Assembly: GCA_907165065.1 (NCBI GenBank) | Contig: OU015523.1 | Span: 124,683,023-124,747,022, forward strand | Source of the DNA: Caprimulgus europaeus | Lineage: Eukaryota > Chordata > Aves > Caprimulgiformes > Caprimulgidae | Length of the DNA: 64,000 bases | Direction: 5' to 3' | Part shown: positions 35,273 through 44,821 of the stretch, piece after piece | Layout of the letters: the number at the start of each line of letters is the position of its first letter | Numbering within the stretch: the stretch's first letter is position 1 | Notes under the pieces: model-generated | Seen by the model: the letters and a program-made list of their open reading frames with translations, nothing else | Databases searched by the model: none | Told to the model about the DNA's origin: nothing | Translations under genes and position numbers: made by a program

Positions 35273-38200
35273 CCACCATCCTGAGTAATGGACCATCAAA
35301 AATATTTTCTCTTTTTTCATTTGGAAGGACATTAAAAAAACATTCTTAGAAGCACAGTGAGTGTAGCTGTAACCACTGCTCTGAGAGATGCACCATCAGC
35401 TGGAAAATGATTGTCCAAGAGTTAATCACACACAGAGTCACAGAGTGGTGGGGTTGGAAGGGACCTCAGGAGATCATCCAGTCCAACCCCCCTGCCAAAG
35501 CAGGTTCCCTACACCAGCTTGCACAGGAAAGTGTCCAGGTGGGTTTGAACATCTCCAGAGATGGAGACTCCACACCCTCTCTGGGCAGCCTGGCCCAGGG
35601 CTCCGGCACCCTCACAGGGAAGAAGTTTTTCCTTCAGTTTGTCTGGAACTTCTGGTGTCCCAGTTTGTGCCCATTGCCCCTTGTCCTGTCACTGGGCACC
35701 ACCCAGAAGAGCCCGGCCCCATCCATTGGCCCCCACCCTTCAGCTATTGACAGACATTGATCAGATCCCCTCTCAGGCTGCTCTTCTCCAGGCTGAACAG
35801 TCCCAGCTCTCTCAGCCTCTCCTCACACAGGAGATGCTCCAGGCCCCTCAGCATCTCTGTGGCCTCCCCTGGACTCTCTCCAGAAGATCCCTGTCCCTCT
35901 GGAACTGGGGAGCCCAGAACTGGACACAACACTCCAGATGTGGCCTCACCAGGGCAGAGTAGAGGGGGAGGAGAACCTCCCTCTACCTGCTGGCCACGCT
36001 CTGTTTAATGCCCCCCAGGACACTGGTGGCCTTCCTGGCCCCAAGGACACACTGCTGGCTCATGGCCACCCTGCTGCCCACCAGCACACCCAGGTCCTTC
36101 TCCTCAGAGCTCCTCTCCAGCAGGTCACCCCCAACCTGTCCTGGTGCCTGGGGTTGTTCCTCCCCAGGTGAAGGACTCTATGATCACCTGTCATGCCAGG
36201 CCAGCCTCTCACGTTGTCCACTGGGCCTGGTCACATCAACTCTGGGTCTGGTTCTAATCACTCTCTTCATTAATGGCTTGAGTGGTAGAATAAAAATAAC
36301 TTAAATATCATGGATGACTGGAGGAAGGACAGTGAGGGAGGAGATGAGGTGCAAGCACACCAACGTTCTCATGACACAGTTGCTGCTGCCCCTGAAGAGG
36401 CAGCCCCACCTTTTAAACTGAACCCATCCCATCAAACAGCCACACAACAGCAATGCCGTGGTGAGGAAGAAAAAAGAGGTGGTGTTGACTTGAACCATAG
36501 AGTTGGTTGGTTGGAAAAGCCCTTTAAGATCACCGACTCCAACCATGAACCCAACACTGCCCAGTCCCCACTGACCCATGTCCCTCAGCACTGTGTCTAC
36601 ACGACTCTTCAATCCCTCCAGGGATGGGGACTCCACCACTGCCCTGGGCAACCCCTTCCAATGCCTCAGAACCCTTTCAGCAAAGAAATTCTTCCTCACA
36701 TCCCATCTCAACTGCCCTGGCCACAACTGGAGCCCATTTCCTCTTGTCCTGGCCCTTGCTCCTTGGTGGAACAGACCCACCCCCACCTCTCTGCACCCTC
36801 CTCCAAGGGACTTGGGCAGAGCCAGAAGGTCTCCCCTCAGCCTCCTTTTCTCCAGGCTCAGCACCCCCAGTTCCCTCAGCCGGGAACTCAGCACACTTGT
36901 GCTCCAGACCCTTCCCCAGCTCCGGTCCCTTCTCTGGACACGCTCCAGCACCTCCAGGTCCTGCTTGGACTCAGGGGCCCAACACTGAACCCAGCACTCG
37001 AGCTGTGGCCTCACCAGTGCCCAGTGCAGGGCTAAAGCAGTTTGATGTGGGGAGTCAATCCCTGTTTTTCACGTGGCAGGGAAAGGCTCCATCAGGAATT
37101 GCTGTTTCTCAACTCTCAGCACTGTGGTCTTGAGACAAAAAAAACCTGGTGACAAGCAAGAGAACAACAGAGATGACAGAAAATTAAGGAATCACCAGGA
37201 AATGCTCAAGATCCAGACTGGTCTGGTTGAGTGGGGAAAAAGGGAAACCACAGCCAAAAAAAGATCTGGGAGGAAGGAGGAGGGGGAAGTCATGTCAGAA
37301 GCTTGGCAAAAACACCCCACCCCTGGTTAACAGCAGCAGTTATTAATTATTCTGCTTTGCTACCGGGCAGAAGAGAAACAAGAAGAACAAAGGAGATTTT
37401 GAGGAGATATTAGATAAAATTCTCCAAGTTTTGAGAGGCTGAAACAAAGGTGGCCATGGGATCCCCTTCTGTCACCTGTGTATGAACAGATCTCCACCAT
37501 GGTTTGGGTAACCTCGATCCCACCTCGATGTAGGGAGCAGATTTCTCCTGTCCCTCCCAAAAGCAATCATTAATTCTTTCCTTCCCAGAGCACTTCCATG
37601 GTTGGAGTTTACAGCTCTTGTCCAGCCCAACAAGCCCTCTCCTTGGAAAATGGAATTTCTCATTTTATGGAGGAACTCTTGTCCTTCAGCAATTTTTCAA
37701 GTTCCCTGAAGTCATCTATAATCTGGGACAACGGAGCTGGGGAAGGGTCTGGAGCACAAGTGTGCTGAGTTCCCGGCTGAGGGAACTGGGGGTGCTGAGC
37801 CTGGAGAAAAGGAGGCTGAGGGGAGACCTTCTGGCTCTGTCCAAGTCCCTTGGAGGAGGGTGGAGAGAGGTGGGGCTGGGTCTGTTCAAGCAAGGAGCAA
37901 GGGACAGGACAAGAGGAAATGGGCTCCAGTTGTGGCCAGGGCAGTTGAGATGGGATGTGAGGAAGAATTTCTGTGCTGAAAGGGTTCTGAGGCATTGGAA
38001 GGGGTTGCCCAGGGCAGTGGTGGAGTCCCCATCCCTGGAGGGGCTGAAGAGTCGTGTAGACACAGTGCTGAGGGACAGGGGTCAGTGGGGACTGGTCAGT
38101 GTTGGGTTCATGGTTGGACTCCATGAGCTCAAAGGTCTTTTCCAACCACTATGATTCTGTGGGATGGTGATGTCAGGATAGATAGGCAAAAATCTATCAG

Positions 38201-41200
38201 TGTGGGTGAGTGACACTGAAGGTGGCCCTTGTCCCAGCTGTCTGAGAAGATACAGCCATGATGTCATCTGCTTGTCTTTTTTCACAAGATCTTTCTTTTT
38301 TGACTTGATTCATAGAGTATTCCATCTTCCTTGGAAGAAAGGTGAATATCCTTATTTTTCTTACAACTCAAGCTGAGCACCTCATGGTGAACATGTTATG
38401 TTCTTCTTGGCTAGCTCAATCTTCACACACATATCTGCCATCTCCAAGCCTCCCATCTGCTGCACCTATCTGCCTTCCAAGACTTTCACCAGGCAACGGT
38501 TCTAACACAAAAAACCTGACTTAGCAAAGTATGACAGCCAGGACTGGCTCTTCACCTCCAAACCTGGTCTGACACCAACACCTAGGGTGCCTTTCCAAGT
38601 GCTATTAAGAGATGTCTACAGAGCAGGTAGAGAGGATGTGGGACCTACAAGCCACCCACATCCTTCTGGAGCAGCAGCTGAAGGCAGCAGGGCAGCTGGA
38701 AGGGCATTAGATGCCCAGGAGGAGACAAGACCCAACCCAAGCAGTGAGTATGAGTTGTCTCTGCTTGCTTCTATCCAGATTTGATTGACAAGTGTCATGA
38801 GAAGGACTTTGTCTTCATACATATTTGTGTGGCATCTCCTCGAGAACCCCCAGCCTCAGCCAAGGTCTGAGAGCTCCTCAAGTTCACTGTGATGTACAAA
38901 TCTCAAAGTGAATGACAAATGTTGAGATGTGATTAATTAATCAATTGAAGCTGGAATAATTAAGGTAGGTCCAGAGGTCACACCAAGTGGGTTTTAAGAT
39001 TTTGCAGGTTTTAAGTTGATTTAATTAAACCACAGAATCACAGAATTGTTGTGGTTGGAAAAGACTTTTGAGATCAGAGTCCAACTGTAAACCTCACACT
39101 GACCAGTTCCCACTGACCCCTGTCCCTCAGCACTGTGTCTACACGACTCTTCAATCCCTCCAGGGATGGGGACTCCACCACTGCCCTGGGCAACCCCTTC
39201 CAATGCCTCAGAACCCTTTCAGCAAAGAAATTCTTCCTCACATCCCATCTCAGCTGCCCTGGGCACAACTGGAGCCCATTTCCTCTTGTCCTGTCCCTTG
39301 CTCCTTGGTGGAACAGACCCACCCCCACCTCTCTGCACCCTCCTCCAAGGGACTTGGACTGAGCCACAAGGTCTCCCCTCAGCCTCCTTCTCTCCAGGCT
39401 CAGCACCCCCAGTTCCCTCAGCCGGGAACTCAGCACACTTGTGCTCCAGACCCTTCCCCAGCTCCGGTCCCTTCTCTGGACACGCTCCAGCACCTCCAGG
39501 TCCTGCTTGGACTCAGGGGCCCAACACTGACTCCAGCACTCGAGCTGTGGCCTCACCAGTGCCCAGTGCAGGGGAAGAGAACTTCCCTGCTCCTACTGGC
39601 CACACTGGTGCTGATCCAGGCCACGATGCCCTTGGCCTTCTTGGCCACCTGGGCACTCTGCTGGCTCCTGTTCAGCTGCTGTTGCCCAACACCCCCAGGT
39701 CCCTCTGTGCCCAGCAGCTCTCCCCCCACTCCTCCCCAAGCCTGGAGCTGCCGGGGGTTGTTGTGACCCAAGGGCAGGACCCAGCACTTGGCCTGGTTGA
39801 ACCTCACACAAACCCATCGCCTTATCCAGTGTTTGATAACAGAATCACAGAATAGTTGAGGTTGACAAAGACCTCTGGAGACCAAACCCCTCTGCTCAAA
39901 CAGGGTCATCAGGAGCAGGCTGGCCAGGTGGGTTTTGACTACCTCTGAGGATGGAGACTACACAACCTTCTTGGGCAACCTGTGCCAGTGCTTGGTCACC
40001 CTCACAGTAAAAGAGGTTTTTTTTATGGTAAGTGAAACTTCTTGTGTTTCAGTTTGTGCTCATTGCTCCTGTTCTGTCACCTCTGAGAAGATCTACACAT
40101 GTTGATAAGGTCCCCTCAGAAGTCTCCACCAGAGTGTCAGGGTGGATGTTACAGGAGATAAAGAGGGAGGAAAGCAGATGGACAGCATGGGAAACAAGAA
40201 AGGTTTCTACAAGTCCATCAGCAGCAAAAGGAAAATGTGGGTCTGCTGCTGGGTGGGGCAGGGGACCTGATGCTAAAGGACATGGAAAAGGCTGAGATGT
40301 TCAATGTTTCCTCAGTCTTCATGGCTAGAGCAGGTCCAGTGCAGGCCACAGAAATGAGACATTGGCACAGGTGGCCCAGAGAAGCTGTGGATGCCCCATC
40401 ACTGGAAGTGTTCAAGTTGAGGTTGATCTAGTGGAAGATGTCCCTGCCTGTGGTATGATGGTTGGACTAGATGATCTTTGAAGGTCCCTTCCAACTCAAA
40501 CCATTCTGTGATCAGGAATCCCAGACTCTGGAGACCAGGGGGAGGTCTGGAGCAAAGAGACCCACCCTTGTTGGAGGGAGGACCAGGTTAGGGATCATTT
40601 AAACAAACCAGACACACACAAGGCCATGGGACCTAATGGGTTGCACCCACAAGTGCTGAAGGAGCTGGGCAACATCATTGTGAGGCCACTCTTGATTATC
40701 TTTGAAAGGTCATGGTGACCAGGAGAGGTTCTTGAGGCCAGAAAGAAAGCAAATGTCACTGCTTCCTTCAAAAAGGGCACAGAGCAGGAATGATGGGGCC
40801 AGCACCACCTCGATCCCTGGGAAAGTGATGGAGCAACTATTCCTAGAAACCACTCCTAGACAAGGCCAAGGAGGTGTTCAGGAGGTAGTGGAGGACTTAT
40901 GAAAAGGAAAGCATCCTTAACCAAGGTAGTAGTCTTCTCTAACGAGATGGCTGGCCCAGTGGATGAGTGGAGAGAAGTGGTGGTTGTTTATCTTGACCAG
41001 TGAAGGGCCATGAAGACCATTAAGTGACCCAACCATGTGACATACAAGAGGAGGATGAGAGCTGGGACTGCTCAACGTGGAGAAGAGAAGGCTCAGGGGA
41101 GATCTTACCCATGTGTTTAAATACCTGGTGGAAGACAGTGGAGAAGACAGAGTCAGGCCCTTCTCAGTGGGGCCCAGTGACAGGCCAAGAGGAAATGGGC

Positions 41201-44200
41201 ACAAACAGAAATACAAGTTCTACTGAACACAGGAGAAGACTTTTTTGACTGTCACGGTGGTCAAACACCAGTACAGGTTGCCCAGGGAGGCTGCAGAGTC
41301 TCCAACCTTGGAGACTTGCCCAACTGGACACAGTCCTGGGCAAGCTGCTGCTGCTGCCCCTGCTTTGAGCAGGGGTTGGGTCTCCAGAGGTCCTTCTCAA
41401 CCTCAGCCATGCTGTAGTTCTCTGGTAAGCCCCACTGACATCCAGATAAACCACTGCTCTCTCTCTCTGCAGGGAGTAGGTGACCATTTGTGACGGATCA
41501 GCTCTCTGATTTCCACACCATTAGCCCAACTCCCACCAGAGTGACCAGTTACCTTCACAGCTTTTATCCTGATGCACCATCCAGTGCTGCTTAAGGACAG
41601 GCTTGAGCCAGGTCTAGGGATGCTGTCCAAGATCACAGCTCCTTTTACCTCACCTCAGCAGCTGTGAACTCAACCACTCTACAGCCTCAAGTGCAATTTT
41701 ATGGTGGTGAGGTCTATGGTGTGAAACACAACCAAGAATAGAGTGAGCAGGGGTTAGTGCAGCCCAATTTCAAGCTCCCATGACAAAGCCACACTCAGAC
41801 TACAAAGTGACACTCAGGTGCAGGTGTCCATCCACGTTTGGGGGGCACAACCCACATTTCTCTAGGGCCACAAAGATGCTGAGGGGCCTGGAGCATCTCC
41901 TGTGTGAGGAGAGGCTGAGAGAGCTGGGACTGTTCAGCCTGGAGCAGAGCAGCCTGAGAGGGGATCTGATCAATGTCTGTCAATAGCTGAAGGGTGGGGG
42001 CCAAATGGATGGGGCCGGGCTCTTCTGGGTGGTGCCCAGTGACAGGACAAGGGGCAATGGGCACAAACTGGGACACCAGAAGTTCCAGACAAACTGAAGG
42101 AAAAACTTCTTCCCTGTGAGGGTGCCGGAGCCCTGGGCCAGGCTGCCCAGAGAGGGTGTGGAGTCTCCATCTCTGGAGGTGTTCAAACCCAGCTGGACAC
42201 TTTCCTGTGCAACCTGGTGTAGGGACCCTGCTTTGGCAGGGGGGTTGGACTGGATGATCTCCTGAGGTCCCTTCCAACCCCACCATGCTGGGACTCTGTG
42301 ATTCTCAGTGCTAAGACCCTCCACGATTCTCTCCAAGACACTTCTAGAGCTTTAGGAAATTTGGGCAGGCAGAAAATGACAACCAACATGATGACCACGT
42401 GCTCTGCTGCAAAGCACACACATCTCTGAGGATTCCAGACAGGCAGAGAATTGAAACTATTTTTTTTTGTTAAATAAAAACAACGAGGCACTGCATAAGC
42501 ATTCCTGCACCATGGTTTGATATTCTTTTTCAAGCTAGGCTGGACCAAGCTGAGTATATTTAAGTGTGACTGACAGAAGTACCTTGGAGCAAAGATCAAG
42601 TTGAGGAGTTCCTGTTGTCCCTCCTCTGGAGCTGGGCTGGAGAGGAGGAACTGCTCCTGGCTGGTTGGCTCAGTTCCCCATAGGCCAGCCCGTCTGTTCA
42701 TTGATTCAGCAAAAACCCTTCTGCACGAAGGCTTCCCAGTTCCCTCCCAGCAAAGGTTAGCGGGGTTAGTTCCAAAACCACCAATTTAAGCTCTTTAAGC
42801 TCAATCCTGCCAATTTCTCCCCATAGCAAATTAGAGGGTGCTGACACAAGCATGAACTGGGAGACCAGTACCACGCTCGAAAAGGACCGGTTTAGGGCAT
42901 GGCTGGATCCTAAAGGATGTTTATCCATAGCTTAAAGCTTCGTTTACTCCACAGAGCTCCTACCAGCGCTGCGACGCCGCCGGTGAAGCGCTGGGGTAGG
43001 TGCAGCGTAGGCAGCTGATCTCCGCCAGCGCTGCCGCATCGCTGCTCCAACCAACCCGCACCACGGTGCTGGCACCAGCTCTGGGGCACCGGGACCTGGG
43101 AGAGGAGCAAGGTGGGCATTTCCCACAGCATCTCAACTCCCACCAGGAAGGAGGAACGCTGCCAGCTCAAATGAGGGTTTATTTTAAAGGAAAAGCAGGA
43201 AATAGTTTTCTAGGAGTTGAGGAAGACTGGCTGGCTTTTGAAACGGGAAGGAAACGCGTGAGAAGAAGCCCGTGAACCCAGAAAGGATGGGCTGGTTTTT
43301 GCTGTCAACAAGGGAGCGGGGCTTCCCACGGAGTAAAAGCTTTGCCCTCTCGACGCGGCAGAAACCCACCCGACTTTTCCCAGCCCTTCCGACGAGCAGC
43401 ATCGTCGTAAGAATTCACTTTTTGAGCAATGTTGTTATAAAAATAATTGGCTGTTTGCCATTTTGGTGCTTGGGGGAGAAGCCAGACCTGCCCCACGCTG
43501 GGTGTTTTGGTAAAACCTGTGGATGGGTGTGGGGTTGAGAATGGGGTGTGACGCTGCCAGCACCCCATTCCTGCCCAGCCTTCACACCTCCCCAGCGCTC
43601 CATCACAGAATCACTGTGGTTGGAAAAGACCTTTAAGATCACCAAGTCCAGCCATAAACCCAACATGACCAATTCCACCTCTAAACCATGTCCCTAAGCA
43701 CCTCATGTACCCTATGGAGGGGGGCACCATCCTGCTGTCCCCCCTTTCCCATCGCTGATGCTGTTGGTGAGGGGAGGCTGAGGGCTGAGCCCGGGCACAC
43801 TCAGTGCATAGAGCAGAACCTGATCCAGGCATGGGGAGGTGGGGAAACGTCCCCCACTGTGGGTCACCCCTCCAAGGCCCATCTCCCACCACTGCAAGGG
43901 AGGGTGGGCTCAGCCTGGCTCCCCCCCACCGCTCAGTCCCGCAGGACAGGGCTGAGCCCGCACAAACTCAGCGCACCCTTCGGGCCGTCCCCGCCCTCTC
44001 AGGGCTGAGTCCCCGCCGCCTCATCGCACCTCCCGCGCACCGGCCCCGCCTCCTCAGGGCCGAACACCCCCCCCCTTCCCTCACCGAGAAGCGGCGGTTG
44101 GAACCGGGGGAAGAGGGGGGGGATGGGGGAGGACAGGGCCCCGCTGCCACCACCACCACCGCCGCCGCCGCCGCACCTTGGTCCGGCGGCCGCTGTTCCC

Positions 44201-44549
44201 CGCCTCCTCCGGTAACCGTCGTCGCGGTGGGTTCGGTGCGGGCCTGTTGGCGACGGGCCCAAGTGGAGAGGCGGCTGCGGCAGAGCGGGCAACACAGGCC
44301 CGGGCCCTGCAGGCAGCGCTGGAAGCAAGAGAGGCAGAACGAGTGGCGGCAGGGCGGCGTCACCGCCTCCCCCAGCAGCGCTTGGCGGCAGAGCGGGCAC
44401 TCCGCCACCGCCAGCACCACCTCATCCTCCTCCTCCTCCTCCTCTTCCTCCTCCTCCGCCACCGCCCCGGCCCGCCCCCGTCGTCGCCGCCCCCGTTTTG
44501 CCGCTACCGTGGCCCGACCGCCCGGGCCCGTCGCTGCCGCCGCCGCCAT
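12316..44549 (-). CDS. RNF169: RNF169, complete coding sequence in six exons
   Basis: E3 ubiquitin-protein ligase RNF169, a nuclear RNF168 paralogue that binds RNF168-type ubiquitylated H2A at DNA double-strand breaks and limits 53BP1 recruitment (family knowledge). Exons in transcript order: 44549-44177, 27293-27217, 18930-18784, 17209-17097, 16418-16319, 13509-12316. All phases match, giving 667 residues against about 708 in human. Residues 32-41 are a Glu run. The RING spans 51-90 (C51, C54, C67, H69, C72, C75, C86/C87, C90). [20 protein letters not shown] and the following charged helix (126-170) form the UMI-like region. Residues 321-400 are a highly conserved Ser/Pro block. A basic patch sits near 577-586, and the C-terminal MIU2 helix with LRM2 occupies about 612-663. 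ATG at 44549 is the first ATG in its frame. It is head to head with CHRDL2 and tail to tail with XRRA1. No disabling change is seen. Confidence 0.96.
14948..15389 (+). mobile_element. CR1, group C
   Basis: Reads [20 protein letters not shown] and ends GGGATTCTGTGATT. In RNF169 intron 5. Very close to the copy at 41860. Confidence 0.92.
15528..15842 (+). mobile_element. CR1, group A 3' end
   Basis: From GTGGAGAGAGGTGGGGGTGG through [19 protein letters not shown] to GGGATTCTGTGA. In RNF169 intron 5. Confidence 0.92.
16319..16418 (-). CDS. RNF169: RNF169 exon 5
   Basis: 100 bp; acceptor CTTTTCAG ends at 16419. It encodes [20 protein letters not shown], then [14 protein letters not shown], clearly the human KVERSQSCSDTAQERAKSR segment. 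The best-fitting donor is AAAG|GTCTGG at 16318, in phase 0 with exon 6, but it is a weak site. A donor 22 nt downstream (GGAG|GTTCTG) would put exon 6 out of frame. Confidence 0.85.
17097..17209 (-). CDS. RNF169: RNF169 exon 4
   Basis: 113 bp, acceptor GACTTCAG ending at 17210 and donor GTAAGA at 17096. It encodes [18 protein letters not shown] then [19 protein letters not shown], matching the [10 protein letters not shown] and HRSAFVSK signature of the family. It ends two bases into a Gly codon. Confidence 0.94.
17655..18350 (+). mobile_element. CR1, group A, ~700 bp with open ORF2 tail
   Basis: An open frame of over 200 codons reads [20 protein letters not shown] through [18 protein letters not shown]. 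Lies within RNF169 intron 3, antisense to the gene. The tail decays after GTTTATGATCAGACTTGATG. Confidence 0.93.
18784..18930 (-). CDS. RNF169: RNF169 exon 3
   Basis: 147 bp with a long T-tract acceptor ending CCAG at 18931 and donor GTAAGT at 18783. It encodes 49 residues from [19 protein letters not shown] to [14 protein letters not shown], highly charged and probably helical, continuing the UMI region. Phase 0 on both sides. Confidence 0.95.
19593..19677 (-). mobile_element. CR1 3'-tail fragment, group A-like
   Basis: TTGTAGTGGTTGGAAAAGAC followed by ATCACCGAGTCCAACCATAA. Abuts a second CR1 of the same orientation. Confidence 0.75.
19678..20420 (-). mobile_element. CR1, recombinant: group B tail on a group A body
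   Basis: The first 118 bp are the group B 3' end (GGTTGCTCAAAGCCTCATCC). At about 19796 it changes to group A ORF2 (AATCCCTCCAGGGATGG) and continues to the [20 protein letters not shown] region. In sense, the frame runs [17 protein letters not shown], in register across the switch. Confidence 0.88.
20796..20850 (-). mobile_element. CR1 3'-tail fragment
   Basis: Short piece: TCACAGAACCAGAGAACTAC, then TGGAAAAGACCTTCAAGATC. Confidence 0.65.
21038..21243 (-). mobile_element. CR1 3' end, group B, truncated
   Basis: CATCACAGAACCCCAGACTG to ACACCAAACAATTTCT, where it breaks into unrelated sequence. Confidence 0.88.
21798..22203 (-). mobile_element. CR1 3' end, group B
   Basis: TAGACTCATCAAATGGTTTG (diverged tail) to CTCTCAGCCTGTCCTCACAG. 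In RNF169 intron 2, sense to the gene. Confidence 0.9.
22500..22578 (+). mobile_element. CR1 3'-tail fragment
   Basis: GGGCAATGCTGGGTTTATGG to CCATGATTCTATGA, the last ~80 bp of a CR1. Confidence 0.8.
26422..27072 (-). mobile_element. CR1, group E, ~650 bp
   Basis: ATCACAGAGTGTCAGGGATT tail, then ORF2 (antisense) reading [20 protein letters not shown] and [20 protein letters not shown]. Lies 145 bp upstream (genomic) of RNF169 exon 2. Confidence 0.92.
27217..27293 (-). CDS. RNF169: RNF169 exon 2
   Basis: 77 bp, acceptor TTTCCAG ending at 27294 and donor GTAGGG at 27216. It encodes [20 protein letters not shown] then SQLRK, a stretch that I recall as nearly identical in human RNF169. This begins the ubiquitin-binding UMI-containing helix. 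Confidence 0.95.
29617..29860 (-). mobile_element. CR1, group D 3' end
   Basis: GGATCAGAGAGTTGGAAGGA tail and CCCTGAGGGCTTTGGCCAAA; fades after CATCTTCCTGACA. Confidence 0.85.
30120..30640 (-). mobile_element. CR1, group F-like, ~520 bp
   Basis: AATCACAGAATCACAGGAGG tail with ORF2 frame [20 protein letters not shown]. More diverged from the other copies, hence probably older. Confidence 0.88.
31467..31550. repeat. AT-rich / TCTA / AC simple repeat cluster
   Basis: TATATT permutations, then (TCTA)n, then (AC)n, adjacent to one another. Confidence 0.9.
32066..32140 (-). mobile_element. CR1 host element, 3' tail part
   Basis: TCACAGAATGGTTTGGATTG to GGGTAGGGACA. Continues at 32233 after an inserted CR1 piece. 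Confidence 0.8.
32141..32232 (+). mobile_element. CR1 3'-tail fragment nested in an opposite CR1
   Basis: CACACTTGGCAGTGTTAGGT to GATTCCATGATTCTATCA, splitting the - strand host between GGGACA and TCTTCCAC. Confidence 0.8.
32233..32440 (-). mobile_element. CR1 host element, middle part
   Basis: TTCCACTAGATTATGTTGCT through CTTGTCCTGTCACTACAGAC to GGTAAAAAG, interrupted again. Confidence 0.82.
32441..32820 (+). mobile_element. CR1 nested in an opposite CR1
   Basis: Group B relative with frame [20 protein letters not shown] and tail CCATTCTGTGA. Younger than the - strand host on nesting grounds. Confidence 0.88.
32821..32886 (-). mobile_element. CR1 host element, 5' part
   Basis: CTCCCCAGAGCTTTCTCTTC, then CTCTCAGCCTGTCCTCACAG; completes the split host. 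Confidence 0.75.
33401..34078 (-). mobile_element. CR1, group E, ~680 bp
   Basis: Second group E copy, nearly identical to 26422-27072. ORF2 frame open for about 205 codons (antisense), including [20 protein letters not shown]. Confidence 0.93.
35223..35280. repeat. (ATC)n microsatellite
   Basis: About 17 uninterrupted CAT/ATC units followed by CACCACC. Confidence 0.97.
35434..36180 (-). mobile_element. CR1, group C, ~750 bp
   Basis: CACACAGAGTCACAGAGTGG tail, through ORF2 to CCAGGTGAAGGACTCT; longest group C copy here. Confidence 0.9.
36497..37031 (-). mobile_element. CR1, group A, ~535 bp
   Basis: AACCATAGAGTTGGTTGGTT tail to GCCTCACCAGTGCCCAGTG. The ORF2 tail frame is open throughout. 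Confidence 0.92.
37735..38160 (+). mobile_element. CR1, group A, ~425 bp
   Basis: GGAGCTGGGGAAGGGTCTGG to CCACTATGATTCTGTGG. About 2-3 percent different by eye from the copy at 55918. Confidence 0.93.
39033..39826 (-). mobile_element. CR1, group A, ~795 bp
   Basis: CACAGAATCACAGAATTGTT tail to the [17 protein letters not shown] part of ORF2; among the longest group A copies. Confidence 0.93.
39840..40118 (-). mobile_element. CR1, group F, 3' end
   Basis: CAGAATCACAGAATAGTTGA tail starting 14 bp after the previous CR1, same orientation; older and diverged. Confidence 0.82.
40119..40344 (+). mobile_element. CR1 ORF2, pre-RT segment (degenerate)
   Basis: Frames with stops read [15 protein letters not shown] and [13 protein letters not shown], the stretch preceding the reverse transcriptase domain in CR1 ORF2. 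Continues after 40512. Confidence 0.75.
40345..40512 (+). mobile_element. CR1 3' end inserted in older CR1 ORF2
   Basis: GACATTGGCACAGGTGGCCC to CCATTCTGTGATCAGG, a separate tail lying inside the ORF2 sequence of a longer element. Confidence 0.8.
40513..41422 (+). mobile_element. CR1 with remnant reverse transcriptase
   Basis: RT-domain start is recognisable: [18 protein letters not shown] and [14 protein letters not shown], then VVVVYL. The catalytic YxDD part is missing; sequence jumps to the C-terminal [16 protein letters not shown] region at about 41070. Multiple stops and frameshifts. Confidence 0.85.
41860..42305 (+). mobile_element. CR1, group C
   Basis: AGGGCCACAAAGATGCTGAG to GGGACTCTGTGATTCTC. 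Near-identical to 14948-15389. Confidence 0.92.
43602..43715 (-). mobile_element. CR1 3'-tail fragment
   Basis: ATCACAGAATCACTGTGGTT to ACCATGTCCCTAAGCACCTC, 460 bp inside RNF169 intron 1 from exon 1. Confidence 0.85.
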
Positions 44550-44700
44550 CTTCTTACACTTTGAAGGGACAGAACGTTGGGGCGGGCGGCCCCGCCCAGA
44601 AACACATAATTCATAAGAGGACACGCCCCCTCCCTCTGCTTCATATTAATGAGCGCCGAGTCGCGTCACTGTTCGCCAGCCCCGCCCCTGCATTGGCCAC
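43940..44700. promoter_or_regulatory. CpG island at RNF169 exon 1
   Basis: High GC with dense CpG from the start of intron 1 through exon 1 to upstream of the ATG, typical of a constitutive vertebrate promoter. GC boxes (CCGCCCC at about 44683 and GCCCCGCCC at about 44589) and an ATTGG at 44693-44697, which is CCAAT on the RNF169 strand, sit just upstream of the coding start. Confidence 0.8.
44177..44549 (-). CDS. RNF169: RNF169 exon 1 (RING)
   Basis: Starts [12 protein letters not shown] and carries a basic stretch, a ten-Glu run and a complete C3HC4 RING ([19 protein letters not shown]). The donor CAAG|GTGCGG at 44176 falls after PPDQ in phase 1; adding the first two bases of exon 2 gives Asp and continues into [11 protein letters not shown]. 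The exon is very GC-rich and lies inside the promoter CpG island. Linker sequence around the RING is low-complexity, as expected for this poorly conserved part of the family. Confidence 0.92.
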
Positions 44701-44730
44701 GCCTTCTTGTTGAATATTCATATGCTCGGC

Positions 44731-44738
44731 TATATAAA
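44731..44738 (+). promoter_or_regulatory. TATA box facing away from RNF169
   Basis: TATATAAA on the + strand, followed about 30 bp later by TTTCCTCAGCAGCC as a plausible start region and by a donor-like CTG|GTGAGG at 44792. Together with the CpG island this looks like a bidirectional promoter that could drive a + strand transcript away from RNF169. No open frame accompanies it, so any product would probably be non-coding. Confidence 0.45.
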
Positions 44739-44821
44739 GCGGGGCCGCCTGCTTGTTTCCTCAGCAGCCGGGAGGGCGCTGACTGGGGCTGGTGAGGGTG
44801 GATCGCAGCTCCCCTCAGACT

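Larger units (their letters stand above)
27294..44176. other. RNF169 intron 1
   Basis: A 17 kb first intron. Densely colonised by CR1 from 29.6 to 42.3 kb on both strands; 27.3-29.6 kb and 42.3-43.6 kb are largely unique. A CpG-bearing patch lies at 42940-43400, within 1 kb of exon 1. No other coding exon is supported. Confidence 0.75.

Noticed and set aside
44550..44624. Longer RNF169 N-terminus upstream of 44549
   Set aside because: The open frame begins with GTG, not ATG. MAAAAA at 44549 is the first ATG and resembles the family start.
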